NCBI GenBank assembly: GCA_022767345.1
Contig: JALEOD010000017.1
Coordinates: 1 to 58,107 of the forward strand
Reading direction: 5' to 3'
Source of the DNA: Emergencia sp.
GTDB taxonomy: Bacteria > Bacillota > Clostridia > Peptostreptococcales > Anaerovoracaceae
Length of the DNA stretch: 58,107 bases
Shown: positions 40,765-50,087 of the stretch, in pieces
Layout: every line of letters starts with the position of its first letter
Position numbering within the stretch: position 1 is the stretch's first letter
The notes under the pieces: generated by a model
What the model saw: the letters and a program-made list of their open reading frames with translations, nothing else
What the model was told of the DNA's origin: nothing
Databases searched by the model: none
Made by a program: the position numbers and the translations under genes

Positions 40765-43761
40765 TTATTCAATTGATTTCAGCGATTCGGTCATGCTGAT
40801 TTTTTCCAGCTTATAGTACATAGCAAGGCTAACCACTGCCGCAAAGACAAAGGTCAGAACGACAGCCAGTACATAGCTGATCGGCGCAATCCGCACGTCA
40901 AAGGAAATCAGGTCCACCTGTATCTGGCTCATGACGAAGGCGTGAAGCAGCTTGCCCAGCACCAGACCGACAAGGGCGCTGATTCCGGTCAGGAAAAAGT
41001 TTTCACGAAATACATAAGCAGAGGTTTCGCCGGGATAAAATCCCAGAACTTTGATGGTTGCGATTTCTCTGATTCGCTCTGTAATATTGATGTTAGTCAG
41101 GTTATAAAGGACGATAAATGCCAGCGCGCCGGCGCTGATGATGACCAGCAGAATGACATAATCCAGACTTTCCATCATACTCTCCACCCGGACTCTGAAA
41201 TCGTGGTTGACAGAAACTGCAGCTACATAGGAATCGTTTAATACATTGGCAGATGAGCTGTAGATATACGCAGTTTCAGAACTGCCCGAGGGGGACTCGT
41301 TCCCAGAGGCTGCCGCAGATGCTGCATAAACAAGAGCCGTTTTAATTTCCGGCTTTGCGCCCCAGTCCTCTTCCACGGCTTCCGGCGCGATGTAGATGTA
41401 GTTTTGTACGTAATTTTCGCAGACGGCGCTGACAGTGAGGCGTGTTTCTTTCCCATCGCTGTTTCGCAGGGTAAAATCATTGCCCGGCGCAAGGTCGTAG
41501 GAATCAGCTAACTTCTTGCAGATGACTGCTTCCTTGCCCTTTGGATAGGCAATGGAATTGCCGCGGCTATCGTGGAGCTTGATGAAGTTGCCAAAGTTTT
41601 TATCATCGGTGGCAATCAGGTTGACTGATTTTACGGTGTCACCTGCCACAAGGTCTGCGCTGCTTTGATGGATGTAAATCATTTCCTCAATGGAAGTCGC
41701 ATTTCTGTCTGCAAAGCGGCTCTGACGAGATTCTGTCATTGCCTTGTTAAAGGTGATACTGTAGTCGTAAAGCTGAATTTCGTTGTACTGGTAGTCGGCG
41801 AAGTTTCGCACGGAATCGCTGACTCCAAGGCCTGTTAGAAGCAGGGCGGTACAGCCGCTGATTCCCAGCACCATCATGAAAAACCGCTTCTTGTAGCGGA
41901 AAATATTTCTAAAGGACACCTTATAGAGAAATCCCAGTTTGTTCCAAAGGAAAGGTATTCGTTCCAGCAGAATCCGCTTGCCGTCTTTCGGCGCTTTGGG
42001 GCGAATCAACTGGGCAGGCACTTCTCTGAATTCTGCGTAACAGGAGAACAGGGTTGCGCCCATGGAGCACAGCAGGGAAACGACCAGAGCGCAGGCTGCC
42101 AGCGGCAGGTCTACGATGTAGGCCAGGTCGCCGCTGAAATCGTACATCATGCCGTAGGCGTTCCAGATGATAATCGGAAAGATATAGCAGCATGCGAAAA
42201 AGCCGATGATACAGCCGATTAAGGCGGCGCTTCCCGAATAAAACATGTATTTCCCGATGACGGCACCGTTGCTGTATCCCAGGGCTTTGAGGACACCGAT
42301 TTGGGTCCGCTGCTCATCGATCATTCTCGTCATGGTAGTCATGCAGACAAGGGCTGCCACCAGGAAGAAGAAAATCGGGAAAATTTTCGCGATACCGTCG
42401 ATGATACCGGAATCGCTTTCAAAGCAGGCATAGCCGATGTTGGTACTTCTGTCAAGAACGTAGGTATCCGGTGTTTCGATGTCGGCAATTTCCGCCTCGG
42501 CTTCGGCAAGTTCCTTGCGTGCGTCTTTAAACTCTGCCTCTGCCTCGGCAAATTCTTTTTCTGCCTCCGCTTTTCCGTCGTAGTAAGCGGCAAAGCCGTC
42601 TTCGATTTCTTTTTCGGATTTTATAAGCTGATTTCTTCCTTCCTTAATCTGGGAAAGCCCGCTTTCGATTTCCTTTAAATTTTTCTGCAGTTCTTTTTCG
42701 GTTTTAGAAAGCTGGGCTTCGGTCTGCGCGGCCTGTTCAGGCGGCATATAAGGTTTACCTGCTTCAAATTCGGCACGATTTTTGGCAACTTCGGCAAGCC
42801 CCTGTTCCACCTTGGTCTTGTTTTCTTTCAGCAGTTTTTCCTGCTTATCAAGGTTCTCTTTGTTCTTGGCAATTTCCGCTCTGCCCTCTGTCAGCTTTCG
42901 GTAGGTGTCCGCAAGTTCTGCCTCTGCGTCTGCCTTTTCTTTCTGATATTTTCCGTAATTTTCGTCGTATTTTCTCTGACCCTTGGCAAGCTCTTTGCGG
43001 GCCTCTGCTACGATGTCCCTGTAGCGGCGGTCAGCCTGACTTTCTGCCTGCGCCTGCACTGCGTCCTCAGTTCTGTCCACCAGGGCTTTGTACTCGTCTG
43101 AATAAATCGGAAAGCTTTCCGAAAGGGTCATGTAAATTTCAGTAAAATAGTCCGTATCAAAACCGCCGTCTCCCACATAGGCAAAGCCGGAAACAGAACC
43201 GTTTCCAAGGGCGGTGGAGCCTCTTTCAAAGTTGAGATAAATTGGGGAGACACAGGTGCCCACGATGGTATAGGTGTCGCGGCTGAGCATGTCCAGCGTG
43301 TCTTTTTCGTTGTCTTCGGAGATGTGAATGACGGAGCCGATGGGGTCTTTTTCAAAGAGATTGTAGTCGACCACGCATTCGTTTGCCGCCTTTGGCATAC
43401 GGCCGCTTTTCAGGCTCAGAGTGTTGACCTTAGACGGCAGGGTATGCAGCTTCAGCACCCGGTCGGTCTTTTCGTCATCGGTATGATAAAGAACGTCGCA
43501 GCTGACTGACCCCTCAGCATTTTTTACATCGGAAAGGCTTGCCATGGCGGTCACGTCTTCTTCCTCAAATCCCAAAGTGTTCATAACCTGGTAGTCGAAG
43601 AAACTGCTTTCGGAAAGATAGTCGTCTGCGGTGGTAATCATGGCAGGCCTGGTGACTTTCAGTCCGGAAAAAAAGCCTACGCCAAGAGCGACGATGGCGA
43701 GAATGGCAAGGTAACGGCCAAGACTTGATTTAATTTCTCTAAATGTGGATTTCTTTAGCAT
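40765..43761 (-). CDS. Large ABC exporter permease (FtsX/MacB type) with coiled coil
   Basis: About 998 residues. One membrane helix at about residues 15-37, a large extracytoplasmic region containing a long heptad-rich coiled coil (about residues 240-425, rich in EAEAE/KEL repeats), three further helices with the FtsX signature (MTRMIDEQRTQIGVLKALGYSNG), then a second extracytoplasmic domain and a C-terminal FtsX bundle (RIREIATIKVLGFYPGETSAYV). The design matches clostridial permeases paired with LolD-like ATPases. ATG 43761 is preferred over a GTG directly after the ATPase stop. The substrate is unknown; envelope peptide or lipid handling is likely. Confidence 0.88.
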   Translation of the reverse strand: MLKKSTFREIKSSLGRYLAILAIVALGVGFFSGLKVTRPAMITTADDYLSESSFFDYQVMNTLGFEEEDVTAMASLSDVKNAEGSVSCDVLYHTDDEKTDRVLKLHTLPSKVNTLSLKSGRMPKAANECVVDYNLFEKDPIGSVIHISEDNEKDTLDMLSRDTYTIVGTCVSPIYLNFERGSTALGNGSVSGFAYVGDGGFDTDYFTEIYMTLSESFPIYSDEYKALVDRTEDAVQAQAESQADRRYRDIVAEARKELAKGQRKYDENYGKYQKEKADAEAELADTYRKLTEGRAEIAKNKENLDKQEKLLKENKTKVEQGLAEVAKNRAEFEAGKPYMPPEQAAQTEAQLSKTEKELQKNLKEIESGLSQIKEGRNQLIKSEKEIEDGFAAYYDGKAEAEKEFAEAEAEFKDARKELAEAEAEIADIETPDTYVLDRSTNIGYACFESDSGIIDGIAKIFPIFFFLVAALVCMTTMTRMIDEQRTQIGVLKALGYSNGAVIGKYMFYSGSAALIGCIIGFFACCYIFPIIIWNAYGMMYDFSGDLAYIVDLPLAACALVVSLLCSMGATLFSCYAEFREVPAQLIRPKAPKDGKRILLERIPFLWNKLGFLYKVSFRNIFRYKKRFFMMVLGISGCTALLLTGLGVSDSVRNFADYQYNEIQLYDYSITFNKAMTESRQSRFADRNATSIEEMIYIHQSSADLVAGDTVKSVNLIATDDKNFGNFIKLHDSRGNSIAYPKGKEAVICKKLADSYDLAPGNDFTLRNSDGKETRLTVSAVCENYVQNYIYIAPEAVEEDWGAKPEIKTALVYAASAAASGNESPSGSSETAYIYSSSANVLNDSYVAAVSVNHDFRVRVESMMESLDYVILLVIISAGALAFIVLYNLTNINITERIREIATIKVLGFYPGETSAYVFRENFFLTGISALVGLVLGKLLHAFVMSQIQVDLISFDVRIAPISYVLAVVLTFVFAAVVSLAMYYKLEKISMTESLKSIE

Positions 43762-43773
43762 GGGCAGCCTCAC

Positions 43774-44478
43774 TTACCATTCGATTTCTTCAACAGGGAC
43801 GATATGCTGATTCTTTTCGACAGAGGAAACACTACCGTTTTTAATATGGATAATCCGGTCTGCCATAGCGGTCAGAGCAGAGTTATGCGTGATGATGACA
43901 ACGGTCATGCCGTTTTTTCTGCTGGTATCCTGCAGGAGTTTCAGGATGGCTTTTCCGGTGTTGTAGTCGAGAGCGCCTGTAGGCTCATCGCAGAGGAGCA
44001 GCTTTGGATTTTTCGCGAGGGCGCGGGCGATGGCAACGCGCTGCTGCTCGCCGCCGGAAAGCTGAGCAGGGAAGTTGTTTATCCTGTGCGAAAGTCCCAC
44101 TTCCTCAAGGACGGTGCGGGCATCCAGCGGATCTTTGCAAATCTGGGTTGCCAGTGAGACATTTTCCAGAGCTGTCAAATTCTGTACTAAATTGTAAAAC
44201 TGGAATACAAAGCCGATGTCATAGCGGCGATAGGCGGTCAGCTGTTTTTTGTCGAACTTTGAAATGTCGGTGCCGTCTAAGATAACAGAACCTTCGCTCA
44301 AGGTATCCATGCCGCCTAAAATATTTAAAAGGGTGGTTTTTCCGGCGCCGGAAGCGCCGACGATGACGCAGATTTCGCCTTTTTCAATTTCAAAGGTGGC
44401 GTCCTTCAGTGCCTCGATGGAAACCTCGCCCATGTGATATACTTTTTTTACCTGATTAAATGCTACGAATGCGCACAT
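43774..44478 (-). CDS. ABC transporter ATP-binding protein (LolD/MacB-like)
   Basis: 234 residues with Walker [10 protein letters not shown], the Q-loop in [13 protein letters not shown], signature [15 protein letters not shown], Walker [13 protein letters not shown] and the switch His in VIITHN. It lies just upstream of the FtsX-type permease and shares its promoter; the two form a mechanotransmitting exporter. Confidence 0.93.
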   Translation of the reverse strand: MCAFVAFNQVKKVYHMGEVSIEALKDATFEIEKGEICVIVGASGAGKTTLLNILGGMDTLSEGSVILDGTDISKFDKKQLTAYRRYDIGFVFQFYNLVQNLTALENVSLATQICKDPLDARTVLEEVGLSHRINNFPAQLSGGEQQRVAIARALAKNPKLLLCDEPTGALDYNTGKAILKLLQDTSRKNGMTVVIITHNSALTAMADRIIHIKNGSVSSVEKNQHIVPVEEIEW

Positions 44479-44515
44479 AAAAAAGCCCTCCCAGAGAATT
44501 TAAATAGTTAAAAAT

Positions 44516-44544
44516 ATTTTAACATAAATCCCGGGGAGGGTCAA
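44516..44544 (-). promoter_or_regulatory. Promoter of the exporter operon
   Basis: On the minus strand TTGACC (44544-44539) and TAAAAT (44521-44516), 17-base spacer. Confidence 0.75.
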
Positions 44545-44588
44545 AAAAAGATTTTGTCAATGGAGGGCAGCTGCGTCGGGGACAGTTC

Positions 44589-45443
44589 TTAGTGTTTCAG
44601 TTTTTTTACAGTCATGCTGCCGCTGGTAGAACTGAACTCAAAGGACGCTTTGCCGCTGCCGATGATGAACTCCTCGTCATCTTCAGGATAGGTGTCAAAT
44701 TCGCTGTCGAAATCGCCGCTGATAGTGTCAAATTCGCAGGTAAGACCGGATTTTTTCGGCAGATACAGGGTGCAGTCTCCGCTGATGGTGTACATTTCAA
44801 AGGAGGAAGGACAGTGGGACAGCTTTAAATCCATGGAGCCGGAGGTGGAATCGAAGGTGATTTCATCAGCCAGCAGAAGAGTTCCGGAAAGGTTTCCGCT
44901 GATGGTATCGATGGAAAATTCTTCCGACCCGATGTCCTCAAGCTGTACATCGGAGGAGATTGCGTCGACACTGAGTTCCAGCAGGCTTTCCGCCAGACCT
45001 TTCGGGACTTTAATCTCTAAAGTTTTAATAGGAAAGTTGTCTTCTTCGGAAAGATCGAGGCCGATATAGTATTTGGATTTGCAGTATTCAATTAGTAATT
45101 TGCCGCTCTTAATTCGATAGCGGAGGCAGTACTCATCGTCCAGATCCTTGTTTGAGGATTCGGTCAAAATGATATCGTCACCGTCGTAAGGTACGACAGA
45201 AATATCGCCGTCAATCCAGTCCACATCGATGGAGTGGATGGAAGACGCTGAAACGTGATAGGTATTGTCTTTGTCGAAGGTATTATCGTAATGAATTTTT
45301 TGATAACCCGTAAAACGCCAGAGGCCATGATTCATAATATTTGACAGAGAGCCGCCGCAGATAAGGCCGATGGCGGAGAGAATCAGTCCGAAGGAAACAA
45401 GGCCGGCTGAGACAAGAAGGATAATTTTGGTACTGTGTTTCAT
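44589..45443 (-). CDS. DUF4097 envelope protein
   Basis: 284 residues: one N-terminal membrane helix (LLVSAGLVSFGLILSAIGLI) and a beta-helix-like DUF4097 domain with repeated strand motifs (TISGNLSGTLLLADEITFDSTSG type, GDFDSEFD, SSTSGSMTV). Proteins of this sort appear with PadR and DUF1700 partners in Firmicutes and may sense envelope state; the mechanism is not known. It begins directly after the DUF1700 stop, behind AGGAGG. Confidence 0.85.
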   Translation of the reverse strand: MKHSTKIILLVSAGLVSFGLILSAIGLICGGSLSNIMNHGLWRFTGYQKIHYDNTFDKDNTYHVSASSIHSIDVDWIDGDISVVPYDGDDIILTESSNKDLDDEYCLRYRIKSGKLLIEYCKSKYYIGLDLSEEDNFPIKTLEIKVPKGLAESLLELSVDAISSDVQLEDIGSEEFSIDTISGNLSGTLLLADEITFDSTSGSMDLKLSHCPSSFEMYTISGDCTLYLPKKSGLTCEFDTISGDFDSEFDTYPEDDEEFIIGSGKASFEFSSTSGSMTVKKLKH

Positions 45444-46040
45444 TTATTCCACCTCCTGTTTGATGAACAGACTCTTTATCTGTCTGTAGATGTAGCGGGC
45501 AAGTCGTGCCAGATAGACCGCGGCAGCTTTCGCGGCGAGAAAACCCAGAAGGCACAGGCCTGCGAAGACAAAGCTGGTGCCGATGGTAAGCAGCACGTAG
45601 CCGATTCCGCTTCCTGTCAGGGTAAATGCCTTAAAGAGCAGCACAATTCCGGCAAATCCGACGGATATAACTACTGCGAAGATGGCGACGATGACTGCTG
45701 CGATGACGATAAAGATGGAGCCGATGACTGCAATCAGCGCAAGGAGCAGCGGCACCCAGATTGGGGAACCTATGATAGCCAGAATAATGGCGGTTGCCGT
45801 CCAGCCTTTTTTCGGTGTAGCCTTTGCTCTTACCAGATGGGAAAGGGAAGCGTCCTGAAGAATTTGCTGTGCAAGCAGGTTCACATCCCCAAAACTGGCG
45901 ACTGCAGCCTCTTCACTGACCCCGTCTTCCATCATATCGTCAATGAGTTCCGCGTAGTAGTCAAGCTGTTTCTGCGCCTCCTGGGGCGGAAGCTGCGTCA
46001 GCCTGACCCGCAGCTGGTGCAGGAATACTTCTTTATTCAT
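45444..46040 (-). CDS. DUF1700 (HAAS-domain) membrane protein
   Basis: 198 residues. The N-terminal 60 form the HAAS helical domain (FLHQLRVRLTQLPPQEAQKQLDYYAELIDDM type), followed by three to four membrane helices. Such proteins are usual partners of PadR regulators and may hold the regulator at the membrane. It overlaps the padR gene by 8 bases, so the two are coupled. Confidence 0.88.
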   Translation of the reverse strand: MNKEVFLHQLRVRLTQLPPQEAQKQLDYYAELIDDMMEDGVSEEAAVASFGDVNLLAQQILQDASLSHLVRAKATPKKGWTATAIILAIIGSPIWVPLLLALIAVIGSIFIVIAAVIVAIFAVVISVGFAGIVLLFKAFTLTGSGIGYVLLTIGTSFVFAGLCLLGFLAAKAAAVYLARLARYIYRQIKSLFIKQEVE

Positions 46041-46353
46041 GTTCTAATCCCTCCTTGATATACTGATAGATGTGTTCAATTTCTTCCCAGCCGGCAAGGA
46101 ATTCCCGAATCTGGGCTTTACCAGTTTCTGTCAGTTTGTACATTTTGCGAAGGCGGCTGTTGTGTTCTACGGTGTAGACCATCAGACAGCCTCCGGCTTC
46201 CAGCCTTCTTAAAATGGGATATAAAGTGGATTCTGACAGTTTGATGTATTCGGATAAGTCTTTGATAATTTTGTATCCGTAGGAATCGCCCCGGCTGAGT
46301 ACCGATAGTACGCAGACATCGAGGAGTCCTTTTTTCATCTGTGGGTTAATCAT
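46033..46353 (-). CDS. PadR-family transcriptional regulator
   Basis: 106 residues, a short PadR winged helix: DVCVLSVLSRGDSYGYKIIKDL, then ESTLYPILRRLEAGGCL. These repressors often govern membrane-stress or drug-efflux genes and the HAAS partner gene. The start at ATG 46353 follows GGGGGT. It is first in the padR-DUF1700-DUF4097 operon; the ABC exporter further on has its own promoter. Confidence 0.92.
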   Translation of the reverse strand: MINPQMKKGLLDVCVLSVLSRGDSYGYKIIKDLSEYIKLSESTLYPILRRLEAGGCLMVYTVEHNSRLRKMYKLTETGKAQIREFLAGWEEIEHIYQYIKEGLEHE

Positions 46354-46357
46354 AGCT

Positions 46358-46414
46358 GATACCCCCTTTCGCGTTATACTATACAATGCGTAGTACTATC
46401 TGTCAAGGGGTATC
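46358..46414 (-). promoter_or_regulatory. padR promoter with flanking dyad
   Basis: On the minus strand TTGACA (46406-46401) and TATAGT (46383-46378) are 17 bases apart. GATACCCC (46358-46365) and GGGGTATC (46407-46414) flank this promoter symmetrically, and ATAGTA occurs twice around it. These may be autoregulatory PadR sites. Confidence 0.7.
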
Positions 46415-46519
46415 ATCGGATTTAAGAAAATTGTAAGAGATTTATGAGAAAGATATGCGATGACTTGGCGGAGTATTGGTGGTATACTGGAAGAAATAAG
46501 CAAGAGGAAGGATTTTAAC

Positions 46520-47215
46520 ATGAAATATATAGAAGAACGACTCTTTGCACTGCAGGATCTGGGGTACAGAGATTTTCACGCAAGGCTCATGCCCGGCTAC
46601 GAGAAAGAGCACATCATCGGCGTGCGCACGCCTGCCCTCAGAAAGCTGGCAAAGGAACTTGCCAAAGAGATGAAGACGGACGAGACCATTGCGGCATTCC
46701 TTTCGGAACTTCCGCATAAATATTATGAGGAGAACAATCTTCATGCATTTCTGATCGAACAGATTGCGAAGGATTTTGAGCAGGCCCTCACCATGACAGA
46801 GGCGTTTCTGCCATATATCGATAACTGGGCGACCTGCGACTGCTTTACGCCAAAGGCTCTGAAAAAAGATTTAAACAGGCTGTACGATAAGACTTTAGAA
46901 TGGATGAAAAGTGCACATACTTATACGGTGCGGTATGGGATTGTAACCCAGCTGCAGCTGTTTTTAGATGATGCTTTCAGGCCGGAAATGCTGGAGATTT
47001 TGGCACAGATACACAGAGACGACTATTACATCAACATGGCAATCGCCTGGTATTACAGCTTTGCCCTGATTAAACAGTATGACAGTACCATCGGGCTGTT
47101 TCAGGCGCAGACCTTAGACAAATGGATTCACAACAAGTCTCTGCAGAAAGCCATTGAAAGCTATAGAATTGATAAGGAGACAAAGGACTATCTGCGCAGT
47201 CTGAAAAGAAAATGA
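46520..47215 (+). CDS. DNA alkylation repair protein (AlkD-like)
   Basis: 231 residues of all-helical HEAT-like repeats. Family blocks seen are GVRTPALRKLAKEL, the DNWATCDCFTPK segment with the Trp-Ala-Thr-Asp-like stretch of the active face, and MAIAWYYSFALI. AlkD-type glycosylases excise bulky or cationic alkylated bases without base flipping; small clostridial members are annotated as the same family but often untested. ATG 46520 follows AGAGGAAGG. Its stop overlaps the next start by four bases (ATGA). Confidence 0.85.
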   Translation: MKYIEERLFALQDLGYRDFHARLMPGYEKEHIIGVRTPALRKLAKELAKEMKTDETIAAFLSELPHKYYEENNLHAFLIEQIAKDFEQALTMTEAFLPYIDNWATCDCFTPKALKKDLNRLYDKTLEWMKSAHTYTVRYGIVTQLQLFLDDAFRPEMLEILAQIHRDDYYINMAIAWYYSFALIKQYDSTIGLFQAQTLDKWIHNKSLQKAIESYRIDKETKDYLRSLKRK

Positions 47216-48042
47216 GTAGTAGGAAAGAAAGAAAAAGTCACGGCCTTAGGAACCTGATTCTGTACTGTCTGATTCTGGCAGGAATCTGGTATTACGGCAC
47301 GTTTACCCTCACTACGGCGGAAGTGACCATCGAAAGTGAAAAAATACAGGATGAGGTGACTATCGTGCAGATTACGGATTTGCACGGGTGGAAATTCGGT
47401 GAGGACAACAAGTGGCTGATAGAGGCTATTGAGGCGGCGGAGCCGGACTTTATCGTATCCACAGGAGATATGTTTTCTGCAGGCGACAGTCGGGGCAAAA
47501 AAACAGCAGAGGCGCTCCTTTCTGCCCTTGCAGAAGAATATCCGGTTTATACAGTAAATGGGGAACACGACAATGATTCAGAGTTCGAGGAGAGACTTTC
47601 TAAAGCAGGAGTAGAGGTAATCCGCTATGAAAGCCGCAATATTGAGATAGGGAAAACCAGCCTGCGCCTTTATGGAATTGATAATGTCTACTATTCCGAT
47701 GCCTTTGACTTGCATAATGAATTCACACTGGATGAGAGCCGGTACAATATTCTGGCGGCTCATATCAGCAATTCTAAAGCATTTTCTGATTTCGGCGTGG
47801 ATCTGGCGATGTGCGGAGATACTCACGGCGGACAGGTACGGCTGCCTTTTGTCGGCGGACTGAACAACAGGGGAACATGGTTTCCGGAGCTTGCCGGCGG
47901 GGAAACCTTTTATACCAAGGGTCTTTACGAGGTGGACGATATGAAGCTCTTTATCTGCGGAGGCCTGGGCAGCAGCCCGGTGCCGGTGCGGTTTCTCAAC
48001 CGGCCGGAAATTGCGGTAATCCATTTAACGTCGGGGGACTGA
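47212..48042 (+). CDS. Membrane-anchored metallophosphoesterase
   Basis: 276 residues. One membrane helix at residues 12-30, then a calcineurin-like phosphoesterase domain with ITDLHGW (in place of the usual D-x-H), STGDMF, GEHDND and GDTHGGQV, all metal ligands present. It resembles YkuE/YaeI enzymes, some of which act on lipid phosphates such as UDP-diacylglucosamine; the substrate here is unknown. It is translationally coupled to the AlkD-like gene. Confidence 0.88.
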   Translation: MSSRKERKSHGLRNLILYCLILAGIWYYGTFTLTTAEVTIESEKIQDEVTIVQITDLHGWKFGEDNKWLIEAIEAAEPDFIVSTGDMFSAGDSRGKKTAEALLSALAEEYPVYTVNGEHDNDSEFEERLSKAGVEVIRYESRNIEIGKTSLRLYGIDNVYYSDAFDLHNEFTLDESRYNILAAHISNSKAFSDFGVDLAMCGDTHGGQVRLPFVGGLNNRGTWFPELAGGETFYTKGLYEVDDMKLFICGGLGSSPVPVRFLNRPEIAVIHLTSGD

Positions 48043-48124
48043 GATTCATATTAAAATAACAACCCTATCCTTCCTCGGAGCAAAGATTCGGATGGATATG
48101 GCAAATGAATAAAATGTATCATTG

Positions 48125-48354
48125 GTACCTTTAGGCGATTTTTGCAAAAAAGGTACTAAAACCTCGGAAAGTTTTTTTCTATTATATGGAAATCAAGGAA
48201 TAAACTTTCGTATAATGGAATATTTGCATGAAAATATGCCGTTGAAAAACAGAAAGGTGCAATAAATTTTGGTCCATTTGCTCAAAACTTTTTAGTTAGC
48301 ATGAAACAACTCCTAATTTTTGATACCTTTTTTGCAAAAACACGGAATAGGTAC
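48125..48354. mobile_element. Possible MITE bounded by 37-base imperfect inverted repeats
   Basis: A perfect 17-base inverted repeat, TTTTTGCAAAAAAGGTA at 48139-48155 and its complement at 48324-48340, lies inside longer imperfect terminal repeats that begin GTACCT / AGGTAC (48125 and 48354). About 230 bases, AT-rich, no coding. The flanks do not show a convincing target duplication. Confidence 0.5.
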
Positions 48355-48372
48355 GAAAATTCAATGGAAAAT

Positions 48373-48412
48373 AAAAACCTGCCTAGCAAAAGAGAAAGCC
48401 GGACAGGTTTTT
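48373..48412. terminator. Terminator of the radical SAM/ACT/PFL operon
   Basis: AAAAACCTG pairs with CAGGTTTTT across a 22-base loop; both strands carry T runs, so it may act in both directions. The rest of 48043-48430 is the possible MITE described separately. Confidence 0.7.
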
Positions 48413-48431
48413 TTATACTGATTTCCTGATG

Positions 48432-49790
48432 TTAGTTCTTCAAACTTTGCAGCGGTGCAGGAATTCTGCCGCCGCGGTGAATCATCTTGGCAGGGGACTG
48501 GCTACTCAGCGGCATCACCGGACCGTAGCCGAGAAGTCCGCCGAAATCCAGTTCTTCTCCCTCAGAAAGACCGATGGCAGGAATGACTCTGACAGCGGTA
48601 GTTTTGGAGTTGACCATGCCGATTGCGGCTTCATCTGCGATGATGGCGGAAATGACTTCGCTTGTTGTATCGCCAGGAATTACAATCATATCAAGGCCTA
48701 CAGAGCATACGGCAGTCATGGCTTCCAGTTTTTCGATGGAAAGGACACCGTTTCTTGCAGCAGCAATCATACCTGCGTCTTCGCTGACCGGAATGAAAGC
48801 GCCGGAAAGTCCGCCGACACTGGAGGATGCCATCACGCCGCCTTTTTTAACTGCGTCGTTGAGCATGGCAAGGGCTGCCGTTGTGCCGTGGGCGCCGCAC
48901 TGCTCTAAGCCGATTTCTTCTAAGATGTGCGCCACAGAATCGCCGACAGCAGGAGTTGGTGCCAGAGAAAGGTCTACAATTCCAAATGGAACGCCAAGCA
49001 TTTCTGCCGCTTCCATGCCGACAAGCTGACCCATGCGGGTAATCTTAAAGGCTGTCTTCTTGATGGCTTCTGCAACTACGTTAAGGGGTGCGTCATCAGG
49101 CATTTTCGATAGAACAGAGCGTACAACGCCAGGTCCTGAAACGCCGACACTGAGGACGCAGTCCGCTTCGCCCACGCCGTGGAAAGCGCCTGCCATAAAC
49201 GGATTATCTTCAACAGCATTGCAGAATACTACCAGCTTGGCTGCTCCAATGCATTGTCTGTCTTTGGTCAGTTCGGATGCCTGTCGAACTTTTTCACCCA
49301 TGAGTCTGACTGCGTCCATGTTGATACCGGCTTTGGTGGAACCTACATTGACGGAGGAGCAGACCAGCTCCGTTTCGGCAAGGGCGCGGGGAATGGCCTC
49401 AATCAGCTCTCTGTCGCCGGCGCTGAAACCTTTCTGTACCAGAGCGGAAAAACCGCCGATGAAGTTTACGCCTACCTCGTGGGCAACTTTGTCCAGGGTT
49501 TTTGCGTATTTTACAGGGTCGCCGCCGGAAACGCCGACCAGCATGGAAATCGGTGTCACGGAGATTCTCTTGTTTACGATGGGAATGCCGTACTTCTTTT
49601 CGATGAATTCGCCGGTCTTTACAAGGTCTTTGGCAAGACGGAGAATTTTGTTATAGACCTTTTCACAGGATTTGTCGATATCGCTGTCAGCGCAGTCGAT
49701 TAAGGAAATGCCCATGGTGATGGTTCTGATGTCTAAGTTTTCTTCTTGAATCATGGTAATGGTTTCCATGATATCGCTCATATTCAGCAT
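48432..49790 (-). CDS. PFL-family (DUF711/UPF0210) protein
   Basis: 452 residues, the normal length of UPF0210 proteins, which are related to the pyruvate formate-lyase-like fold but have no established reaction. Blocks seen: [58 protein letters not shown] and [14 protein letters not shown] near the end. It lies 21 bases after an ACT-domain gene, the usual conserved pairing. AGGAGAG precedes the ATG; the fourth codon (ATG) is an alternative start. Confidence 0.9.
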   Translation of the reverse strand: MLNMSDIMETITMIQEENLDIRTITMGISLIDCADSDIDKSCEKVYNKILRLAKDLVKTGEFIEKKYGIPIVNKRISVTPISMLVGVSGGDPVKYAKTLDKVAHEVGVNFIGGFSALVQKGFSAGDRELIEAIPRALAETELVCSSVNVGSTKAGINMDAVRLMGEKVRQASELTKDRQCIGAAKLVVFCNAVEDNPFMAGAFHGVGEADCVLSVGVSGPGVVRSVLSKMPDDAPLNVVAEAIKKTAFKITRMGQLVGMEAAEMLGVPFGIVDLSLAPTPAVGDSVAHILEEIGLEQCGAHGTTAALAMLNDAVKKGGVMASSSVGGLSGAFIPVSEDAGMIAAARNGVLSIEKLEAMTAVCSVGLDMIVIPGDTTSEVISAIIADEAAIGMVNSKTTAVRVIPAIGLSEGEELDFGGLLGYGPVMPLSSQSPAKMIHRGGRIPAPLQSLKN

Positions 49791-49811
49791 ATTTCTCTAT
49801 CTCTCCTTCCA

Positions 49812-50087
49812 TTAAATTCTGTGCATGGAGTTAAAGATATTCTCGTGCATAACGTGAACCTGCATAGCTGGGACGGTGTCTGCAATAGATTTCTGCAGTT
49901 CGTCGATTGGCAGGGACGCTTCGGTAATGTCAATAATCATAACCATACAGAAAAAACTGTCGAGTACCGACTGGGTTACCTCGATGACGTTGGCATTTGC
50001 ATTTGCGCAGGAAGTAGAAACCTTAGCCAGGATTCCTACCATGTCTTTTCCGATGACTGTAACTACAGCCTTTGATGTTTCTTTCAT
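49812..50087 (-). CDS. ACT-domain protein (GcvR-like, UPF0237)
   Basis: 91 residues, one ACT domain: AVVTVIGKDMVGILAKVSTSCANANANVIEVTQ. Such proteins probably bind an amino acid and regulate their PFL-family partner. It sits between the radical SAM and PFL genes, directly after the radical SAM stop, behind GGAG. Confidence 0.92.
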   Translation of the reverse strand: MKETSKAVVTVIGKDMVGILAKVSTSCANANANVIEVTQSVLDSFFCMVMIIDITEASLPIDELQKSIADTVPAMQVHVMHENIFNSMHRI

